Positions 33,884 through 42,403 of a stretch of 64,000 nt of DNA are shown here, piece by piece. Both the position numbers and the translations under genes were made by a program. The notes under the pieces were generated by a model. It worked only from the letters and a program-made list of their open reading frames with translations. It did no database searches and was not told where the DNA came from. Source of the DNA: Nocardia sp. NBC_01327 (GTDB taxonomy: Bacteria > Actinomycetota > Actinomycetes > Mycobacteriales > Mycobacteriaceae); NCBI RefSeq assembly GCF_035958815.1, contig NZ_CP108383.1, positions 4,712,001-4,776,000 of the forward strand, given 5' to 3'. Numbering within the stretch: the first letter of the stretch is position 1; the number at the start of each line of letters is the position of its first letter.

Positions 33884-34693
33884 TCAGTCCAGTAGGTCGG
33901 GCTCGCTGCGCAGGATCTGCTCGAATAACGGTTGCGCCTGAAACCAGCCCGCCAGCGAGCTGCCGAGTTGGGCGTGGCTGGTGGCTGCCACGTCGTGGTC
34001 GATGAGTTTCGGTGTGCCCGCGGCCATCGCCAAAAGCTGTGCCTGGCATGAGCGTTCCATTGTGATGAACCACCACACCGCCTCGGCGACGGACTGGCCG
34101 ACGGTGAGCAGGCCGTGGTTCTGCAGGATCGCGGCCTTGTCGTTTCCGAGGGCGGCGGCGATGCGCTCGCCTTCGTCCATCTCGCTCACCACACCGAGAT
34201 AGTCGGTGTAGAGGCCGTGGTCTCGGTAGAACGCGCACGCGTCCTGCGTGATCGGGTCCAGCTTGATTCCCAGTGTCGAGAACGCTTTCCCGTGAATCGA
34301 ATGTGAGTGTGCCGCCGCGATCGCGTCCGGGCGCGCCTTGTGCACCTGCGAGTGGATCACGAACGCCGCCCGATTGACCAGGGCGTTACCCACGAGCACG
34401 GTGCCCTGATGGTCGACCATGATCAGGTCGGAGGCGGTGATGTGGTGGAAGCTCATCCCGAAGGGGTTGACCCAGAACCATCCCGGGTTCTCCGGGTCGC
34501 GCACGGTGATGTGCCCGGCGACTCCTTCGCTGAAGCCGAATCGGCCGAACAGCCGGAATCCCGCAGCCAGTTGCTGTTTACGGTACCGGCGTTCGTCCTG
34601 CACGGATTCGAAGGTCGGCGGGAGCGGAATCTGCGCGGTCGTGGCTTGCGGTCCGACCGCGGCGGCAAGTTCTGCGGGCAAACTCTGGGTCAT
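33884..34693 (-). CDS. Class II aldolase/adducin-family protein
   Basis: A 269-residue protein, ATG behind GAGGAGTTCGACC. The zinc-binding site of the family is visible in AAHSHSIHGKAFS and LQNHGLLTVGQSV, with the acid region nearby (GVAGHITVRDPE). The family includes fuculose-phosphate aldolase, ribulose-5-phosphate epimerase and many uncharacterised decarboxylase-like members; the GWFWVNPFGMSFHHI stretch is typical of the last group. It is the final gene of the sulfatase operon. The substrate is unknown. Confidence 0.88.
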   Translation of the reverse strand: MTQSLPAELAAAVGPQATTAQIPLPPTFESVQDERRYRKQQLAAGFRLFGRFGFSEGVAGHITVRDPENPGWFWVNPFGMSFHHITASDLIMVDHQGTVLVGNALVNRAAFVIHSQVHKARPDAIAAAHSHSIHGKAFSTLGIKLDPITQDACAFYRDHGLYTDYLGVVSEMDEGERIAAALGNDKAAILQNHGLLTVGQSVAEAVWWFITMERSCQAQLLAMAAGTPKLIDHDVAATSHAQLGSSLAGWFQAQPLFEQILRSEPDLLD

Positions 34694-34738
34694 GGTCGAA
34701 CTCCTCTGGGTATGTCCTGTCGTGAATATGTGGGTTGA

Positions 34739-35377
34739 TCAGCGCTCGGACGGGGCGGCGCGGCGCACCCAGACCCAGGTGCCGGCGATAGCGGCCAGCA
34801 GGGCGGGTTTGTTGAGGATCAGCGCCAATGTGCCCAGTAGGACGACGTTTCCGGCGACATAGACCGGTCCCATGATCACGAGGTGCACCGCACCGAACAC
34901 CGCCCATGCGGCGGTGACACGGCGATGCAGCCGGACCCGTCCGGCAGGGTCGCCGGGTTCGAGGCGGAGCCTGCGGCAGATCGGCAATGTCAGTGGTGTC
35001 GTGGTAGCCAGGCTGATACCGCACGCGAGGGTGACGACGGCGTAGAGGATCAGCGGTGGCAGGAAGAAGTCGCGGCCTTCTCCGGTGGTGGCTGCGATCG
35101 CGGAGAACACGACGACGAGGGCGGCGGAGACTGCGACGACCTTCGGACGGTCGCCGTGGCGCAGCCGGACAGCGCCGACTATCAGCGCGGTCAGCACGGC
35201 GGCGATAATCCCGGTGGCGATGCCGTGCACGGCGAAGCCGAGGACATAGCCGAGGATCGGTGCGGTGCCGTCGATGAGATGACGGCTACCGCCCATGTCG
35301 CGGATCTTCGCGCGTATCTCCGCGACGCCAGATTCCGGGCCGCTCGGAGCGGGGTCGGGCAAGGTTGGATTGTTCAC
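34739..35377 (-). CDS. DUF3159 family membrane protein
   Basis: A 212-residue protein with a GTG start (AAGGTG upstream) and five to six membrane segments. It has the DUF3159 features: an N-terminal GGSRHLIDGTAPILGYVLGF and the GRDFFLPPLI loop. The family is common in actinobacteria with no known function. It starts 17 bases after the sulfatase stop, so it is co-transcribed. Confidence 0.72.
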   Translation of the reverse strand: MNNPTLPDPAPSGPESGVAEIRAKIRDMGGSRHLIDGTAPILGYVLGFAVHGIATGIIAAVLTALIVGAVRLRHGDRPKVVAVSAALVVVFSAIAATTGEGRDFFLPPLILYAVVTLACGISLATTTPLTLPICRRLRLEPGDPAGRVRLHRRVTAAWAVFGAVHLVIMGPVYVAGNVVLLGTLALILNKPALLAAIAGTWVWVRRAAPSER

Positions 35378-35394
35378 GGGGCCAACACCTTCGA

Positions 35395-36846
35395 TCAGTC
35401 GGTCAGGGCCGGAGGAGGTGTTTCGCCGGGAGTGCCGAGGGCTGCGGCGGCTTCGGGTCCGCCGAACCGATCGATCAGTTCCGCCTGGTCGGCTTTGGCG
35501 CGCTTGTCGACGGCTTCGGTCGATTCCGGGTCCAGCACACCGGTCAGCTCGGCGATCAAATCGATGACCACGTCGGTGTGCGCGGGATCAGCTGCCAGAT
35601 CACGGGTCTGATCGGGGTCGGCGGCGAGGTCGTAGAGTTCGGGCTCGTAGCCGACGTAGTAGTGCAGGACGTAATCACCCTTGCGGATCAGGAACGCAGC
35701 ACTCGGCGCGCCCATCGCGTGGTATTCGCTGAACACCGCCCGCCCTGGATCGGTGTCGGCGGTGGCGAGTTCGCGTAGCGAGACACCTGGGCGTCCGGTA
35801 GCGGACGGGGTGACTCCGGCGGCCTCGAGGATGGTCGGGTACAGGTCGATCAGGCTGGCGGGAGTGTCGCAGACGTGACCGGCGGGGACGCCGGGACCGG
35901 CCATGATCAGTGGGACACCGGAAGATTCGGTGTACATCAGGGATTTGCCCCACAGGCCGCGGCTGCCGACCATATCGCCATGGTCGCTGGTGTAGACCAC
36001 CACCGTATTGCCGGCCTGGCCGCTGGCCTCGAGCGCGGTGAGAATGCGGCCGAGATTGTGGTCGGTATAGGTGACCAGCGCGTAGTAGGCGGCTGCGGCG
36101 CGGCGGCGTTCCTCCTCGGTATTGGCAGCGTCCAGCCCCGGCAGGACACCGGCGAAGGTCTCCACCCACGGGTGGCGTGTGTGCCCGTGCTCGGGACGCA
36201 TTGTCGGAGTGGGCATTCGGTCGGGGTCGTACATGTCGAAGAACTCCGGTGGCGCCAGATACGGAAAGTGCGGGGCCAGCAGCCCGGTGTAGAGCACCCA
36301 CGGTTCGCGGCGGTTGTCCTCATCGGTCAGCCAGGCGCAGGTTCGATCGGTCACGGCGGCGTCGTAGCGGGTGTAATCCGATTCCGCACCACCGGAGATC
36401 GACACCATCAGTGGCGCGTTGTCCCGGCGGGGCAGCGGATCGCGCACCGACCCCCACACCTGCCCGATACCGTCCTTGAGATGCATCGGCAGGTGCTGGA
36501 CATCGAACCCGGTGGGGTCGGAAGCATTGCGGTAGTGCAGTTTTCCGATCGATTCGACACGGCGCCCGGCGCGCTGCAACTCGTGCCCCCACCCCGGTGT
36601 CGTGCCGTCGTAGCCCATCGCGTTGTCCCAGTTCCCGGTCTGGTGCGGATACAGGCCCGTGGCGAACGCGGCGCGCGAGGGCACGCAGATCGGACTGGCG
36701 CAGTAGGCGGCCGAGAAGCGGGTGCCGCGGGCCGCCAGCGCGTCCATGTTCGGCGTGTGAATCAGCGGATTGCCCGCTGCGTGCAGGACTTTCGGGTTGT
36801 GCTGGTCGGACATGACAATGAGGACGTTCATCGGTTGTTCGGACAC
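35395..36846 (-). CDS. Type I sulfatase (formylglycine-dependent)
   Basis: A 483-residue enzyme from GTG 36846 (AAAGGGG upstream). Metal and active-site motifs: VLIVMSDQHNP near the start; the signature CVPSR at residues 54-58, with Cys54 to be converted to formylglycine; YTSDHGDMVG; and KSLMYTESSGVPLI. The usual family substrates are sulfate esters, but phosphonate hydrolases and choline sulfatases share the fold. No signal peptide, so it acts in the cytoplasm. Its activating enzyme is encoded immediately upstream. Confidence 0.92.
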   Translation of the reverse strand: MSEQPMNVLIVMSDQHNPKVLHAAGNPLIHTPNMDALAARGTRFSAAYCASPICVPSRAAFATGLYPHQTGNWDNAMGYDGTTPGWGHELQRAGRRVESIGKLHYRNASDPTGFDVQHLPMHLKDGIGQVWGSVRDPLPRRDNAPLMVSISGGAESDYTRYDAAVTDRTCAWLTDEDNRREPWVLYTGLLAPHFPYLAPPEFFDMYDPDRMPTPTMRPEHGHTRHPWVETFAGVLPGLDAANTEEERRRAAAAYYALVTYTDHNLGRILTALEASGQAGNTVVVYTSDHGDMVGSRGLWGKSLMYTESSGVPLIMAGPGVPAGHVCDTPASLIDLYPTILEAAGVTPSATGRPGVSLRELATADTDPGRAVFSEYHAMGAPSAAFLIRKGDYVLHYYVGYEPELYDLAADPDQTRDLAADPAHTDVVIDLIAELTGVLDPESTEAVDKRAKADQAELIDRFGGPEAAAALGTPGETPPPALTD

Positions 36847-36881
36847 GGCGTGCCCCTTTCTGTGAGGTGGACGGTTCGCGG

Positions 36882-37868
36882 TCAGCGCGCGACCCGGAAT
36901 CCGGTGTTGCCGCTGGTGGAGTTGGGGGAGTTGTGGATGCGGGCCGCGACGCGGTAGCGATTGCAGTAGCTGTCGTGGCACAGATAGGATCCGCCGCGCA
37001 GCACGTGATCGGCGCCGGTGGCCGGGCCGCGCGGATCGGCGACGAGGCTGCGCGAGTGGTCGGTGTGCCAGCGATCGACACACCATTCCCATACATTGCC
37101 GGCCATGTTGTAGGCCCCGAATGCGTTGGGCGCGAACGCATCCACCGGCGCGGTGCCGGCATATCCGTCGGCGGCGGTGTTCCGGGCGGGAAACGAGCCA
37201 CGGAAGATATTGGCGCGGAAGTGAGTACCGGATTCGGGCTCGTCACCCCAGGGGTACCGAGCCTGGTCGAGCCCGCCGCGCGCGGTGTATTCCCACTCGG
37301 CCTCGGTGGGCAGTCGTACTCCCGCCCAGGTGCAGAATGCTTGCGCATCATGCCAGGACACGTGCACCACGGGATGGTTCCCGCGCCCGTCGAGGCCGCT
37401 GCCCGGACCCTCCGGCGCGCACCAGGTGGCGCCGGGGACCGCACACCACCACGGAGTGGCGTCCGGGCGGCGGGCGTCGCGGCGCAGGGCGGCGGGCAGG
37501 AAACCGGCGAACACATAGGACCAGCCGTAGCGCTGTGCATCGGTGAGATACCCGGTCGCGGTGATGAATTGCGTGAACTGGTCATTGGTGACGGTATGCG
37601 CGGCGATCGCGAATTCCGAGATCTGCACCGGACGCACCGGCCCTTCACCGTCGCCCCGGTAGCAGTCCGGGTCCTCACTCCCCATCGCGAACTCGCCACC
37701 CGGCAACGTGATCAGCGCGGTCGCGCAGCTCGCGGCCGCTGTGACGGGTGCGGCCGGCGGGAGTGGGACACCGGAGCGCGAGGGTACGCAGCAACTCGAA
37801 CGAGATTCCGGTGCCGCCAGGGTGGCCGGTTCGTTCGACGGGTTCACATCCGAGCCCGGATAGGACAT
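36882..37868 (-). CDS. Formylglycine-generating enzyme
   Basis: A 328-residue FGE/SUMF1-family enzyme from ATG 37868 (AGAAAGG upstream). The core reads LPGGEFAMGS, HPVVHVSWHDAQAFC, RLPTEAEWEY, GNVWEWC, and RGGSYLCHDSYCNRYR with the two catalytic Cys at 297 and 302. It oxidises the Cys of CxPxR in the neighbouring sulfatase using copper and oxygen (known biology). Oddly, its own N-terminal tail contains SCCVPSRSG (Cys26-Arg31), which matches the substrate motif. It ends 35 bases before the sulfatase start. Confidence 0.93.
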   Translation of the reverse strand: MSYPGSDVNPSNEPATLAAPESRSSCCVPSRSGVPLPPAAPVTAAASCATALITLPGGEFAMGSEDPDCYRGDGEGPVRPVQISEFAIAAHTVTNDQFTQFITATGYLTDAQRYGWSYVFAGFLPAALRRDARRPDATPWWCAVPGATWCAPEGPGSGLDGRGNHPVVHVSWHDAQAFCTWAGVRLPTEAEWEYTARGGLDQARYPWGDEPESGTHFRANIFRGSFPARNTAADGYAGTAPVDAFAPNAFGAYNMAGNVWEWCVDRWHTDHSRSLVADPRGPATGADHVLRGGSYLCHDSYCNRYRVAARIHNSPNSTSGNTGFRVAR

Positions 37869-37897
37869 GGGCAAGCCTTTCTGTTCGAATCCGGTGT

Positions 37898-38224
37898 TCA
37901 CAGTCCTGAACCGAGGGCGGCGGTGGCCGCGACCGCGACGGCGGTGACCGTCACCGCGACCGTGGCGGTGAATCCGCCGATCCCTTGCGGGTGCCGTGCT
38001 CGAAGCTCGATATTGCGGCGGTAACAGCACGCCGCGGTGACCGCCAGGGTCGCCGCGGCGGCAGCCGCCGTGACGGTGAACTCGGTGGTGGCGGCATGCA
38101 CCGCGGCATGGGCCAGGACCGCGAGCGCGGCGACCGCCGACAACGCGGTGCGCCGCCACGCGAGAGCGGTGCGCTCCACCGCCAAACCCGCATCAGCGGG
38201 CCACGCTGCACTCGTGGTGCTCAT
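37898..38224 (-). CDS. DUF202 membrane protein
   Basis: A 108-residue protein from ATG 38224, overlapping the stop of the previous gene (ATGA). It has the short DUF202 signature ERTALAWRRTALS followed by three hydrophobic segments. Function unknown; small membrane proteins of this kind often come in pairs, as here. Confidence 0.72.
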   Translation of the reverse strand: MSTTSAAWPADAGLAVERTALAWRRTALSAVAALAVLAHAAVHAATTEFTVTAAAAAATLAVTAACCYRRNIELRARHPQGIGGFTATVAVTVTAVAVAATAALGSGL

Positions 38225-38634
38225 GAGAGCAGCACTGCCACGCCGGCAGCCAGCGCAACCCCGCACACCCCGGCCGAGAGCACCGGCACCAAGACCGAAC
38301 TCGGCAGGTGATCACTGCGACGCATGGCCGCCTCGACACGTCTCCACTGCCGGTGCGCGACTGCGGCAAGCATCACCGCTAGTCCGGCACAAGCCGCAGC
38401 GATTGCACGCCGGAACCCAGGGGTCGAGAACTGCTCGGCGAGGGTCTGCACCGCTACTCCGCCGGCCAGGAGCCCGAGCGAAGTGCGGATCCAGGCCAGG
38501 AACGTGCGCTCGTTGGCCAGGCTGAATCGGTAGTCGATCGGTCCGGCCGGTGCGTCCTCGACGGCCCGACACTCGACCGAGGCAGGTGCAGGGCCGTGGC
38601 TGCTTTGCGAGTCGCTGTTGCTGTTCACCGGCAT
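38221..38634 (-). CDS. DUF202 (YidH-type) membrane protein
   Basis: A 137-residue protein, first gene of the six-gene sulfatase operon, ATG behind AGGAC. The family signature LANERTFLAWIRTSLGLLAGG is clear at residues 39-59, with three membrane segments in all. Translationally coupled to the second DUF202 gene. Its role with a sulfatase is unknown; membrane anchoring or transport are guesses. Confidence 0.8.
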   Translation of the reverse strand: MPVNSNSDSQSSHGPAPASVECRAVEDAPAGPIDYRFSLANERTFLAWIRTSLGLLAGGVAVQTLAEQFSTPGFRRAIAAACAGLAVMLAAVAHRQWRRVEAAMRRSDHLPSSVLVPVLSAGVCGVALAAGVAVLLS

Positions 38635-38665
38635 CGTCCTGTCTCACTACTCAGCATGTACTTAA

Positions 38666-38699
38666 TTAGACATGATGCCTACAAACAAACGTTATGTCT
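38666..38699. promoter_or_regulatory. Inverted repeat upstream of the sulfatase operon
   Basis: TAGACAT (38666-38672) and ATGTCTA (38693-38699) lie in an AT-rich patch about 35 bases before the first gene of the operon. A related TAGACA occurs near 40085, upstream of the neighbouring TetR gene. Candidate operator. Confidence 0.4.
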
Positions 38700-39291
38700 A
38701 TAAACCTGGGAGAGTTCTAAGGATTGGTCGCGCGACCGCCGCCATCGCGAACCGTTGTTGCCGCACGCCGCGCAGTACGGGTGCGTCTGCGGCTGGTGCT
38801 TGAAAAGTGATCGCATCACCGTCGGCTCCGACCGGCGCGCACAGCCTCCTGTGCCTGCGAATGTTGAATTGCCTTGTGGGACAGTTGCTATCGGATCGAC
38901 GGCGAATTCTGCCCTTCGGTCGACGGTGCGAGGAGGTCACCCTGCCGACTTCCGCTCAGGTGCCCTTGTCAGTCGACCTGACCCAGGCTCGGGCATTCAC
39001 CTGCGGCGCGTCAGGCAATGTGGCAGAGCCCGGCCTCGTATGCGGACACCGCCCCGAGCTCGGGGTCATCCATCGGCAGGTGTGCTGAAACCCTTTGTCA
39101 CGCAGACAGTTCGATGAATGGCGCTGCGATCCGCGGTGGCGGATCGCAGCGGCAGCCCATGCGCGCCAAGCCAGGCCGTCGATTGGGCCGCGGCGGAGTC
39201 GGGGGGCTCATTCGAAGTCGTCACAGAAATCGGTGAGTCCGGCTCGCGCGAAGTTCCATCACTGAGCAGTAGCTGAATCTACGGCTTGTTC
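38700..39291. other. Intergenic region, no gene seen
   Basis: About 590 bases between the operon promoter and the end of the TetR gene. Several open frames exist on both strands but none has a ribosome binding site or protein-like sequence. Confidence 0.45.
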
Positions 39292-39900
39292 TCAGGCGAG
39301 CAGGGCCGGCTGGCCGTCGAAACCCGAAGCCCAATAGCGGCCGCGCAGCGACAGGTTGAGCAGCTCGTCGGTGACCGCCTCGGGTGTCTGGGGCATCTCT
39401 TCTTCGAGCCACCAGGTCAGTACCTGGACCATTTCCCCTACCCATGCACGCGCGACCAGGTCCGTCGGAAGGCGCGGCGTCACCCCCAGCTCACCCGCCC
39501 GTGCGGAGAACACTTGAACGGCGGCGGCGGTGCGGTCCTGGACAAAACGGCGCAACGCGCGCCCGTCACCTTCACCGCGCAGCACTACCCGGTAAGCGTC
39601 GCGCTCCTCAGCGGCGTGCCGGAACAATTCCAGCACCGGTTTCCCGGTGAAGCCCTGCACCGAATTCGCCACCAATGGCTGTAGTCGGCGCTGCATCTCC
39701 TCGATCAGCTCCGTAACCACGGAGTCCAGCAGCGCATCCCTGTCGGTGTAGTGCCCGTAGAAGGTCGCGCGGCTCAGATCCGCGCGTTCGGTGATGTCCT
39801 CCACGGTCACCGAAGCGAAGCCATGTTCGAGCACCAGGGCTACGAATGCCTCTCGTAGCACGCGTCGACTACGGCGGCTGCGACGATCCTCGGTTGCCAC
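39292..39900 (-). CDS. TetR/AcrR-family regulator
   Basis: A 202-residue protein from GTG 39900 (GGAAGGGG upstream); the open frame to 40008 has no site. The helix-turn-helix is at about 12-58 (VLREAFVALVLEHGFASVTV, then EDITERADLSRATFYGHY), and the ligand domain includes LVARAWVGEMVQVLTWWLE. It lies upstream of, and on the same strand as, the sulfatase operon and could repress it. Target unproven. Confidence 0.83.
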   Translation of the reverse strand: MATEDRRSRRSRRVLREAFVALVLEHGFASVTVEDITERADLSRATFYGHYTDRDALLDSVVTELIEEMQRRLQPLVANSVQGFTGKPVLELFRHAAEERDAYRVVLRGEGDGRALRRFVQDRTAAAVQVFSARAGELGVTPRLPTDLVARAWVGEMVQVLTWWLEEEMPQTPEAVTDELLNLSLRGRYWASGFDGQPALLA

Positions 39901-40344
39901 CAGACCCCTTCCAGCTGCGGACGACTGTTCGACAGCATATCCAACCGGACACGATGCATGAAGCTGGACGAAACGTCCAGTAACAGCTCGTATGTCATGC
40001 ATTGACATCGGGCGAGGTAGGCGCCATCGTCACTGCTCCACCTATGTCCACACATCGTACGTTATCGAACTCAACGATGCCTAGTAGACACTATGTCGCC
40101 AAACATGTATCTTGAAGGCCGTCATGAGATGCAGGTCACTCTCATATAGGGATGTGACTCAGGGCATTGGGGTTTCGGATGACAGATCCGATCTCGGCGA
40201 TCCGGGCCATATGTCGTCTGACCTCAGTTGCGCGAATGCCCACTCGTGCAACCGATCTCCCGATTTCACCGAGTAATACAGCCGATCGATGGTCGCAGCG
40301 CCGTCGCCATAGGTCTGCGTCGTACTAGATGAGGAAGAACACCT
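39901..40344. other. Divergent promoter region
   Basis: About 440 bases between the TetR gene and the divergent secreted-protein pair. It is AT-rich for the window (for example 40065-40150) and contains GTCAC and GTGAC arms near 40135-40160, but I cannot fix a -35/-10 pair. Confidence 0.35.
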
Positions 40345-41067
40345 ATGAACATTCGCCGAGCGACTCTGGCATCAGCGGTGCTGGCCGCGAGCGTGGTCAC
40401 CAGCACCGCGACCGCGACCGCAGACCCCGAGGCCACCACACCCGCAGTTTCGTACCACTCGAACATCGTCGACAGCGCGGTGGTCACCAAGCTCGACAAC
40501 GGCAGCTTCACGGTCGCGGAGGACAAGCAGTCCATCACCGTGCACGATGCCGCCGGGCAGGCGTTGGAATCGGTGCCACTATCGATGACCCTTGATGGAC
40601 AACGCTTCCCGCTGGCCCAGGAGATTGCCGACGGCGGCCGCACCCTCCGGCTGATCCCAGATCTAACCAAGCTCGACACCCACACGGCGCTACAGCCGGT
40701 CGCCTCTCCGCTGGAGAACCAGCTGGCCATGAACGACCTGATCAACGCGGTAAGTCTCGGCACCTCGATCGGCAGCCTCGTCGGCACCGCGATCGGCGCT
40801 GTCGCGGGTGTCGGTGTCGGCCTCGCGCTGGCCGGTGCGTCCTGCCTGGTGCTGAGCCTGGGCTGTGTGGTCGCGGTCCTTCCGATCGTCAGCATGGTCG
40901 GCGCGGTCGGCGGTCTGACCGGCCTGATCGTTGCCGGCGGACCGACGGCCGCCGTCGCGGCATTCAACTACTGGACCACGATGCACGCCGAACCGGGCCA
41001 GAGCCAGTACGCGCCGAGCGTGCAGGGCAAGCCCGGCGGCGTCCCCGCTCCCGCGCCCGCCAACTGA
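40345..41067 (+). CDS. Secreted glycine-zipper protein, paralogue 2
   Basis: A 240-residue protein, ATG behind GAGGAAGAACACCT. Signal peptide ending TATADP, then a beta-rich half (DNGSFTVAEDKQSITVHDAA), the conserved LQPVASPLENQL, a long GxxxG region with two Cys (GTSIGSLVGTAIGAVAGVGV), and a C-terminal NYWTTM segment. Same plan as 29303-30004 and the next gene. It ends 26 bases before that gene, forming a pair. Function unknown. Confidence 0.75.
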   Translation: MNIRRATLASAVLAASVVTSTATATADPEATTPAVSYHSNIVDSAVVTKLDNGSFTVAEDKQSITVHDAAGQALESVPLSMTLDGQRFPLAQEIADGGRTLRLIPDLTKLDTHTALQPVASPLENQLAMNDLINAVSLGTSIGSLVGTAIGAVAGVGVGLALAGASCLVLSLGCVVAVLPIVSMVGAVGGLTGLIVAGGPTAAVAAFNYWTTMHAEPGQSQYAPSVQGKPGGVPAPAPAN

Positions 41068-41093
41068 ACCCGCAAGATCGGAAGGAATCTGGA

Positions 41094-41840
41094 ATGAAGC
41101 TCCGCACACCGGCTTTCGTCGCCATCACCGCGGCGTCGGCAATCGCCGTCGCGGCTACCCCTGCGAGCGCGGAACCCGACGCCACAGCGCGCTACCAGGC
41201 CACCGTGGTGGACGGCACGGTCGTCACCACTCTCGACAACGCGACCTTCACCCTCTCCGGGGACCGGATGTCCGTGGTGGCGCACGACAGTGCCGCACAG
41301 CTGGTGCTGGCGCTACCGCTGGCCTTCGACCTGGACGGTGTGGTGCATCCGATCCGCCAGCAGATCCTCAATGCGGGCCGCACGCTGGTCCTGACACCGG
41401 ACACCGGCCTGCATCCGGTCGCCTCGCCGATGGAGAATCAGCTGGCGCTCACTGCCTTCGCCGCCAATATGACCATGGCGTCTCTGGCCGCCACGGTCGG
41501 CGGATTCGTAGTCGGCGCCCTCGTCGGCGCGGTGGTCGGACTCGGTTCCTGTCTGCTCGTCGGCCCGGGCTGCCTGGGGACGGCCCCGGCGGCGATCCTG
41601 GCGTTCGCGGGTGGTGGCGGCGTGGCCGCCAGCCTGCTGTTCGGCGGGGCCGCGTTGGTACAAGGTCTGTGGAAATACGTCACCACACTGCAGGCCGCAC
41701 CCGGCGAGAGCTCGTACGCGAACCAGGACGGCTTGCTCGATCCCGACGGGACCGGCGCGCCCGATGCCAACCTGCGGCTGCCGGCCCTGCCGCTCAAACC
41801 CCTGCTCACTGGCTCCGCCAGCGGTTCCGGTCACCACTGA
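41094..41840 (+). CDS. Secreted glycine-zipper protein, paralogue 3
   Basis: A 248-residue protein with GGAAGGAATCTGG upstream. Signal peptide ending PASAEP, the beta-rich half (DNATFTLSGDRMSVVAHD), HPVASPMENQLA, the glycine-zipper region (VGGFVVGALVGAVVGLG), and SSYANQD, which parallels SQYAPS in the previous gene. A tandem duplicate of 40345-41067; its stop overlaps the end of the convergent pseudogene by ten bases. Confidence 0.75.
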   Translation: MKLRTPAFVAITAASAIAVAATPASAEPDATARYQATVVDGTVVTTLDNATFTLSGDRMSVVAHDSAAQLVLALPLAFDLDGVVHPIRQQILNAGRTLVLTPDTGLHPVASPMENQLALTAFAANMTMASLAATVGGFVVGALVGAVVGLGSCLLVGPGCLGTAPAAILAFAGGGGVAASLLFGGAALVQGLWKYVTTLQAAPGESSYANQDGLLDPDGTGAPDANLRLPALPLKPLLTGSASGSGHH

Positions 41841-42168
41841 CCCAGAGAAACGTAGATCAGCTGCGGAATATGTTGAGTCAGTTGCTGATACAGCCATCGG
41901 CTGACGTACTCGACCGTCGGTCGATGATCGAAGAGCTCCGTCCATGTACTTCCTGAGAGACGGCCCGGGTAGTCAGCGAGTATCTGATCGAGTCTGTGTC
42001 CGTGTCGACGAACCGCTCTTTCTCGTCGAGCTGGTCGTCGGAGAACTCGAATACGACTCGCAGGGTGACGGCGAAATCGGTGATCGGCGCTCGGCCTGAC
42101 GCTTGCCACTCGGGTGAGGCAAGCCCCTGACGAGCGCTGAACTGCCGTGTGTTGCCGACCCTGAACAT
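41831..42168 (-). pseudogene. Decayed 6-pyruvoyl-tetrahydropterin-synthase-like gene
   Basis: The first frame reads MFRVGNTRQFSARQGLASPE and continues to ERFVDTDTD; near 41991-41994 the sense moves to another frame (LDQILADYPGRL, then DHRPTVEYVSRWLYQQL) and stops at 41831. One added base restores about 112 residues of the QueD/PTPS fold, whose second half has the typical PTxExxxxWLY pattern. The zinc-binding His residues expected after FSA and in the HxH strand are absent, so it may have been non-catalytic even before the shift. Confidence 0.55.
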
Positions 42169-42403
42169 CAGTCAACCCGCGCCAGCGCGGGGCTGACGGG
42201 CAGCGTGAGCGGTGGACAGAACGCACTGTTTCGCCGCATATCGCACTGTTCGAAACGGCCACAGCGGGTGTCAAGTTCCATCGCGACGTCAGTTTTCCTT
42301 ACCGCATCGTGCTCGCTCCGACCGCCGTCGATGTTCACCGATGAAGAACGTCATGATTCGCCTATGCAGCCACCGGAGCCTCGCTGGCTTCCGCCGAACC
42401 GAT

